From LMDS01 sp039930465 (GTDB lineage Bacteria; Pseudomonadota; Gammaproteobacteria; Burkholderiales; Burkholderiaceae_C), in the NCBI GenBank assembly GCA_039930465.1, contig JBDTTU010000059.1, positions 1 to 26,624 of the forward strand: a stretch of 26,624 nt of DNA, given 5' to 3'. A program made the translations under genes and the position numbers. Positions 23,257 through 26,624 of the stretch are shown here, piece by piece; the stretch's first letter is position 1, and each line of letters opens with the position of its first letter. Under the pieces are notes generated by a model, which did not search any database, had not been told where the DNA came from, and was given only the letters and a program-made list of their open reading frames with translations.

Positions 23257-24300
23257 ATGAGCAGCACCGGAACCATCCTCGTCGGCACCGCCGGCCAGGG
23301 CATCCTGCGCAGCGTCGACGACGGCGCCAGCTGGCACCGTCTGGGCCTGAAGGAAGCCATCGAATTTGACGGCACCGTTCGTGCGCTGGCCGTCGACCCA
23401 TCGGACCCCAGCCGCGTGCTGGCCGGCGCGGACGCCGGCATCTGCCTCAGCACCGACGGCGGCGCGCATTTCAAGCGCGTCGACTCGCCGGCCAACGGGC
23501 AAACGGTGTGGGCCCTTGCGTTCAGCCCGGCCAACCCGAAACTGGTGATGGCCGGCACCGGCGCGCCGTCGCGCGCCCACATGCACCGCTCGCGCGACGG
23601 CGGGCTGACTTGGCAACAGCTCAACGTCGAGCTGCCCGAGTTTTGCGCTGGGGTCAACCGTCCGCGCATCCTGACTGTGGCCTTCCACCCCGAGCGTGCC
23701 AAAGAGGTGTGGTTCGGCGTTGAAGAAGGTGGCGCCTGGCGCAGCGACGACGCCGGCGACACCTGGCAGCGGGTCGACGAGCCCAGCCGCGGCATCAACA
23801 ACCCCGACATTCACGCCATCGTCGTCCTGCCGGCCACCAAGGACGCGCCCGCCAAGCACCTGGTCCTGACCGTGAATGCCGTGTGCGAAAGCAACGACGA
23901 TGCGCAAAGCTTCAGCTGCCAGCCCTCGAAGGCCCGCTTCGACGGCCTGTACTACACGCGCACCCTGCAGGTGTTGGACACCGCAGGGCAGCAACTGCTG
24001 CTGGCGGTCGGTGACGGGACACCGGGCCGCGTGACGCGCATCTATCGCTCGGAGGACCGCGGCCACACCTGGGCTGCAACAGTCCTGCACACAACACCAA
24101 ACTCCACAGTTTGGGTATTTGGTGCGCACGCAAGCAACCCGCAGTTGCTGTTTGCGGGCACCAAGTACGGCCATCTGCTGCGCTCCAGCAATGGCGGCCG
24201 CAGTTGGTACAAGGAATGGCGCGATTTCAGCGAGATCACGTCGGTGGCGTGGACGCCTTTTGTCGCGCCGGTGCATGCCCATCGGCAATCGACCGATTGA
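23257..24300 (+). CDS. Asp-box / BNR-repeat beta-propeller protein (sialidase-like fold, no signal peptide)
   Basis: A 347-residue protein with six Asp-box turns spread along its length: SVDDGASW, STDGGAHF, SRDGGLTW, SDDAGDTW, SEDRGHTW and SSNGGRSW. Between them are the strand patterns LAVDPSDPSRVLAGAD and LAFSPANPKLVMAGTG. The layout is that of WD40/YVTN/BNR-like or YCF48-type propellers. Catalytic arginines of true sialidases are not evident, so enzyme activity should not be assumed. The start has AAGGAG 11 nt upstream and no signal peptide follows, so it is predicted cytoplasmic, unusual for Asp-box proteins. It follows Bug copy 5 on the same strand. Its role may be a binding scaffold or a lactonase-like step; this is unresolved. 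Confidence 0.8.
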   Translation: MSSTGTILVGTAGQGILRSVDDGASWHRLGLKEAIEFDGTVRALAVDPSDPSRVLAGADAGICLSTDGGAHFKRVDSPANGQTVWALAFSPANPKLVMAGTGAPSRAHMHRSRDGGLTWQQLNVELPEFCAGVNRPRILTVAFHPERAKEVWFGVEEGGAWRSDDAGDTWQRVDEPSRGINNPDIHAIVVLPATKDAPAKHLVLTVNAVCESNDDAQSFSCQPSKARFDGLYYTRTLQVLDTAGQQLLLAVGDGTPGRVTRIYRSEDRGHTWAATVLHTTPNSTVWVFGAHASNPQLLFAGTKYGHLLRSSNGGRSWYKEWRDFSEITSVAWTPFVAPVHAHRQSTD

Positions 24301-24359
24301 GCGGGCACGCCGTTTCCAAGCCTGCGCTTGTTGCTGTTTCAAACGTGTTGCTGTTGAGA

Positions 24360-24403
24360 TCCGCAACCTCTGCTGGCCATGTCCGCAACCTCTGCTGGCA
24401 ATG
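24360..24403 (+). repeat. 22-bp imperfect tandem repeat next to the IS left end
   Basis: Two copies of a 22-bp unit beginning TCCGCAACCTCTGCTGGC (24360-24381 and 24382-24403) differ at one base. They sit 10 bp outside the IS701-type left end. Paired repeats of about this size occur at the ends of IS21-family elements, so this may be a leftover IS end. Confidence 0.6.
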
Positions 24404-24413
24404 AACTCATCGA

Positions 24414-25895
24414 GTCTTACTGTGTCAATAACAGCATGGCACCATGCGCATATCTTCGTTCTTCGCATGAGCAACGATGGGTGCAAGCGAACGGTTTGAC
24501 CAGTACATGGATCACTTGTCCCAGGGTCTGGGGCATTTGGACCGTCACGCAGGACTCAAGGGCTACTGCACGGGATTGATGCTGCCGCTGGCACGCAAGA
24601 GCGTGGAGCCCATGGCTGCACGAGTCGATCCGCCGCACGCGAGCGCGCGGCATCAAGCGCTGCATCATTTCGTGGCCAAGGCCGACTGGTCCGACGCCGA
24701 GATGCTGCGCCGAGTCTGCCAGTGGGTCGTGCCCAGGATGGATTTCACCCAGGGCGGTTGGTGGATCATCGATGACACCGGTTTCCCGAAGAAGGGCAAG
24801 CACTCCGTCGGCGTCGCGCGCCAATACTGCGGGATGCTGGGCAAGCAGGACAACTGCCAAGTGGCTGTCAGCGTATCGCTGGCTTGCGATCAAGGCAGCA
24901 TGCCGGTGGCGTGGCAACTCTATCTGCCCGAGGACTGGGCGGCCGATCCGGTGCGCAGACGACACACCGGCGTCCCCGAGGAGATGCGCTTTGCGACCAA
25001 GACGCAGATTGCGTTGGCGCAGTTGCGAGGCCTGCTGGCCGAAGGGGCTCCCCGGCACTGCGTGCTGGCCGATGCGGGCTACGGTGTCGACACAGCGTTC
25101 CGCCAGGCGTTGAGCGACATGGGGTTGCAGTACGCCGTGGGCGTGACCTCGGCGGTCGTGGTCTGGCCACCGGGTATCGATCCGCTGCCACCCGAGCGCT
25201 ACAGCGGCAAAGGTCGTCCACCGGCGACGCCCAGGCGAACCGATCGGCTTCAGCCCATGAGCGTCAAGGCGCTCGCAAAGGCGCTGCCTATCGAAGCGTT
25301 CCAGACAATCAGCTGGCGCGAAGGCACCAACGAGCCGCTCAGCGGACGCTTCGCCGCCGTGCGCGTGCGCCACGCCGGCGGCAATGCCGGCAAGGCAAGG
25401 CTGCGGCCACTTCAATGGTTGCTGATTGAGTGGCCGGCGGGCCAGGCCGAGCCCGTCAAATACATCTTGTCTACGATGCCCGAGGAGACGCCGCTCAACG
25501 AACTGGTCGGCGCGGCGTACCAGCGCTGGCGAATCGAGCGCGACTATCAGAATCTGAAGCAGGACTTCGGACTGGGACACTACGAAGGCCGTGGCTGGCG
25601 AGGGTTTCACCACCACGCCACCCTCAGCATCGCAGCCTACGGGTTCTGGATGGCTGAGCGACTCATCGCCGACAAGCCCGTCGGCGGCAAAGAAAACTTC
25701 ATCGAGCGCCTAGTGCCTGCCGTTCCCAAGGATTACGCACCCCGCGGCAGCCCTTCGCGCGCAGCGTCACGTGGACCACTCGATCACAACCCTGCGGCAC
25801 CGGCTGAGCTGCGAACTCATCGCACGCCTCGGACAGTGCCCTTGTTGCGGCCGGGCAAGCCCAAACACACAGCTACTCTTGTGACACAGTAAGAC
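24414..25895 (+). mobile_element. IS701-family insertion sequence (1482 bp)
   Basis: The ends are perfect 14-bp inverted repeats, GTCTTACTGTGTCA at 24414-24427 and its complement at 25882-25895, enclosing one transposase gene. IS701 elements normally duplicate 4 bp of target; the flanks (left ...CATCGA, right CAAGTA...) show no matching 4-mer whichever end base is taken as the tip. The element therefore probably caused or suffered a deletion or recombination. To its left is a tandem repeat after an apparently intact propeller gene; to its right are an integrase-like scrap and an acyl-CoA dehydrogenase without its N-terminal part. Confidence 0.88.
24477..25892 (+). CDS. IS701 family transposase (C-terminus frameshifted)
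   Basis: A 471-residue DDE transposase. Asp99/Asp100 lie in GGWWIIDDTGFPKKGKHSVG, the second acidic residue Asp199 in CVLADAGYG, and Glu354 in YQRWRIERDYQNLKQDFGLG, all in the expected order. The last 45 residues (after RGSPSRA) do not look like the family. Shifting by one base near 25755 gives a family-like tail, QRHVDHSITTLRHRLSCEL then GQCPCCGR, whose stop TGA at 25882 coincides with the right inverted repeat. So one base was gained or two lost near 25755. The catalytic core is intact. The enzyme may or may not still work. Confidence 0.9.
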   Translation: MGASERFDQYMDHLSQGLGHLDRHAGLKGYCTGLMLPLARKSVEPMAARVDPPHASARHQALHHFVAKADWSDAEMLRRVCQWVVPRMDFTQGGWWIIDDTGFPKKGKHSVGVARQYCGMLGKQDNCQVAVSVSLACDQGSMPVAWQLYLPEDWAADPVRRRHTGVPEEMRFATKTQIALAQLRGLLAEGAPRHCVLADAGYGVDTAFRQALSDMGLQYAVGVTSAVVVWPPGIDPLPPERYSGKGRPPATPRRTDRLQPMSVKALAKALPIEAFQTISWREGTNEPLSGRFAAVRVRHAGGNAGKARLRPLQWLLIEWPAGQAEPVKYILSTMPEETPLNELVGAAYQRWRIERDYQNLKQDFGLGHYEGRGWRGFHHHATLSIAAYGFWMAERLIADKPVGGKENFIERLVPAVPKDYAPRGSPSRAASRGPLDHNPAAPAELRTHRTPRTVPLLRPGKPKHTATLVTQ

Positions 25896-25902
25896 CAAGT
25901 AG

Positions 25903-26091
25903 CTTTCGACCAGCGAAGTCCGTCGCCTCGCTCGCCCGGTCTCCACTCGCCAAGCTGCGTCCCGCACCGCCATCCAGGCACGTGCGCCCTTGCAGACTTT
26001 CGCCGAGGTTGCGGCGCTGTACGTTTCAGAGCATTGAAAATCAGGGAAGAACGAAGAGCCCTGGGCGCAATGGACCTCAAGCTTGCGCACG
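25903..26091 (+). pseudogene. Fragment resembling a P4-type tyrosine integrase
   Basis: Frame 1 reads TSEVRRLARPVSTRQAASRT, then QTFAEVAALYVSEH, a stop at 26035, then KSGKNEEPWAQWTSSLRT. This matches in order the region of P4-like integrases between the N-terminal domain and the core-binding domain (TFxEVAxxYIxxH, then a Gly-x-Lys-Asn ... QWxxTLxT pattern). About 60 residues are left, with an internal stop; the catalytic domain is absent. The scrap begins 7 bp after the IS right end and runs directly into an acyl-CoA dehydrogenase reading frame. The match is by pattern memory and short, hence moderate confidence. Confidence 0.5.
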
Positions 26092-26522
26092 AGCGGCTGT
26101 TCAGCGGCGAGCCGTCGCCAGCGTTGCATGTGCTGAACCAACTGGCGCTGCTCGGCGAACGGCGCGGCCTGTTCGACGACGCCGGTTTCGCGGAGCGCTG
26201 CACACAGCCTGAACTCGATGTGCCGGACCTGCCGGCGCTTTGCAACCGGTTCGCTGCAGTCGTCGGGAGGGGCGACAGCCTGGGCCAGGATGTCTCGCTG
26301 CTGAAGATCAACGCCACCGAAACCCGGCATCGCGCCTGCGCGTTCCTGCGCGAGGCCGCTGAAGAAAGCGGCGTGGCGATCGAGATGCAACAGATCGGCG
26401 ACGCGAACTTCAGCCTGACCGCGCCGATGCTCGCGTCGATTCCCGCTAGCATCGCCTCGGGCATCAACGAGCTCATGCGCAACATCGTCGCGCGGCAGGT
26501 GCTGGAGTTGCCTTTGTCATGA
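26034..26522 (+). pseudogene. Acyl-CoA dehydrogenase, C-terminal fragment (5' part lost)
   Basis: An open frame of 162 codons whose family-like part begins near 26079 (LAHERLFSGEPSPALHVLN) and runs to the stop. It matches the C-terminal helical domain of acyl-CoA dehydrogenases: GLFDDAGFAERC, LGQDVSLLKINATE and the end signature SGINELMRNIVARQVLELP, where the family has Gly-Gly-Ser-Asn-Glu. The N-terminal and middle domains, about 240 residues with most of the FAD and substrate site, are absent. The TTG at 26034 is not a convincing start. The stop overlaps by ATGA the ATG of a short-chain dehydrogenase gene, so the fragment is the tail of a former catabolic operon. Confidence 0.8.
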
Positions 26523-26624
26523 ATCAACGTTTGCAGGGCCGGATCGCAGTCGTCACCGGCGCGGCGCGAGGCATCGGACGCGCGATCGCGGAACGCCTGG
26601 CGGATGAAGGCGCGCGTGTCGCCT
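26519..26624 (+). CDS. Short-chain dehydrogenase/reductase (SDR) family protein, partial
   Basis: Only the first 35 codons are in the window. They show the Rossmann start of an SDR: GRIAVVTGAARGIGRAIAE, with the TGxxxGxG dinucleotide-binding motif at residues 14-21. It starts with an ATG that overlaps the acyl-CoA dehydrogenase stop (ATGA). Members of this family oxidise or reduce alcohols and ketones with NAD(P). The pairing with an acyl-CoA dehydrogenase suggests a fatty-acid or acyl-CoA breakdown unit continuing to the right. Confidence 0.9.
   Translation, partial: MNQRLQGRIAVVTGAARGIGRAIAERLADEGARVA

Overview
The window is high-GC DNA from a betaproteobacterium, most likely a Burkholderiales member of the Comamonadaceae / Rubrivivax-Leptothrix type. 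This is inferred from codon use, from the DUF1800-DUF1501 pair, from the tetR-adaptor-RND-PCMT-rhodanese-tolC arrangement and from the many Bug-type solute-binding proteins. No 16S gene or other species marker is present.

Left third (1-11834), core-like. On the minus strand lie a DUF1501 gene (cut by the window edge) and a DUF1800 gene, then a six-gene efflux block read tetR > periplasmic adaptor > RND permease > PCMT-like methyltransferase > rhodanese > TolC-like outer-membrane channel. The joints are tight: ATGA overlap, a 2-nt gap, a 32-nt gap, a 1-nt overlap and a 61-nt gap. The tetR promoter (TTGACC-17-TATATT) is followed at once by a TGAC-N6-GTCA palindrome, which suggests autorepression of the operon. 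uppP (+) and trmB (-) then converge.

Middle (11897-14712), accessory. It holds a collapsed EamA/DMT transporter pseudogene, a tRNA-Gly(CCC) with a bidirectional terminator, and an AbiEi/AbiEii toxin-antitoxin pair with a perfect inverted repeat in its leader. About 500 bp of unassigned DNA follows.

Right half (14713-26624), catabolic and mosaic. Five Bug-family (TctC-like) periplasmic binding proteins lie within 8.4 kb: three in tandem (+), one coupled by ATGA to an IclR regulator (-), and one divergent (+). No TctA/TctB membrane partner is visible. Two related glutathione S-transferase genes flank the remains of a cyclase-family (kynurenine-formamidase-like) gene that has lost several internal blocks. 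The divergent Bug gene is followed by an Asp-box beta-propeller protein with no signal peptide.

An IS701-family element with 14-bp perfect terminal inverted repeats and no recognisable target duplication follows. Beyond it is a small fragment that reads like a P4-type tyrosine integrase, then the C-terminal part of an acyl-CoA dehydrogenase, which overlaps by ATGA a short-chain dehydrogenase cut by the window end. The right side has been built by transfer, insertion and deletion. I see no clearly new defence or RNA system. The points most worth a second look are the orphan Bug/IclR/GST/propeller cluster, the internally deleted pseudogenes, and the integrase-ACAD junction beside the IS.
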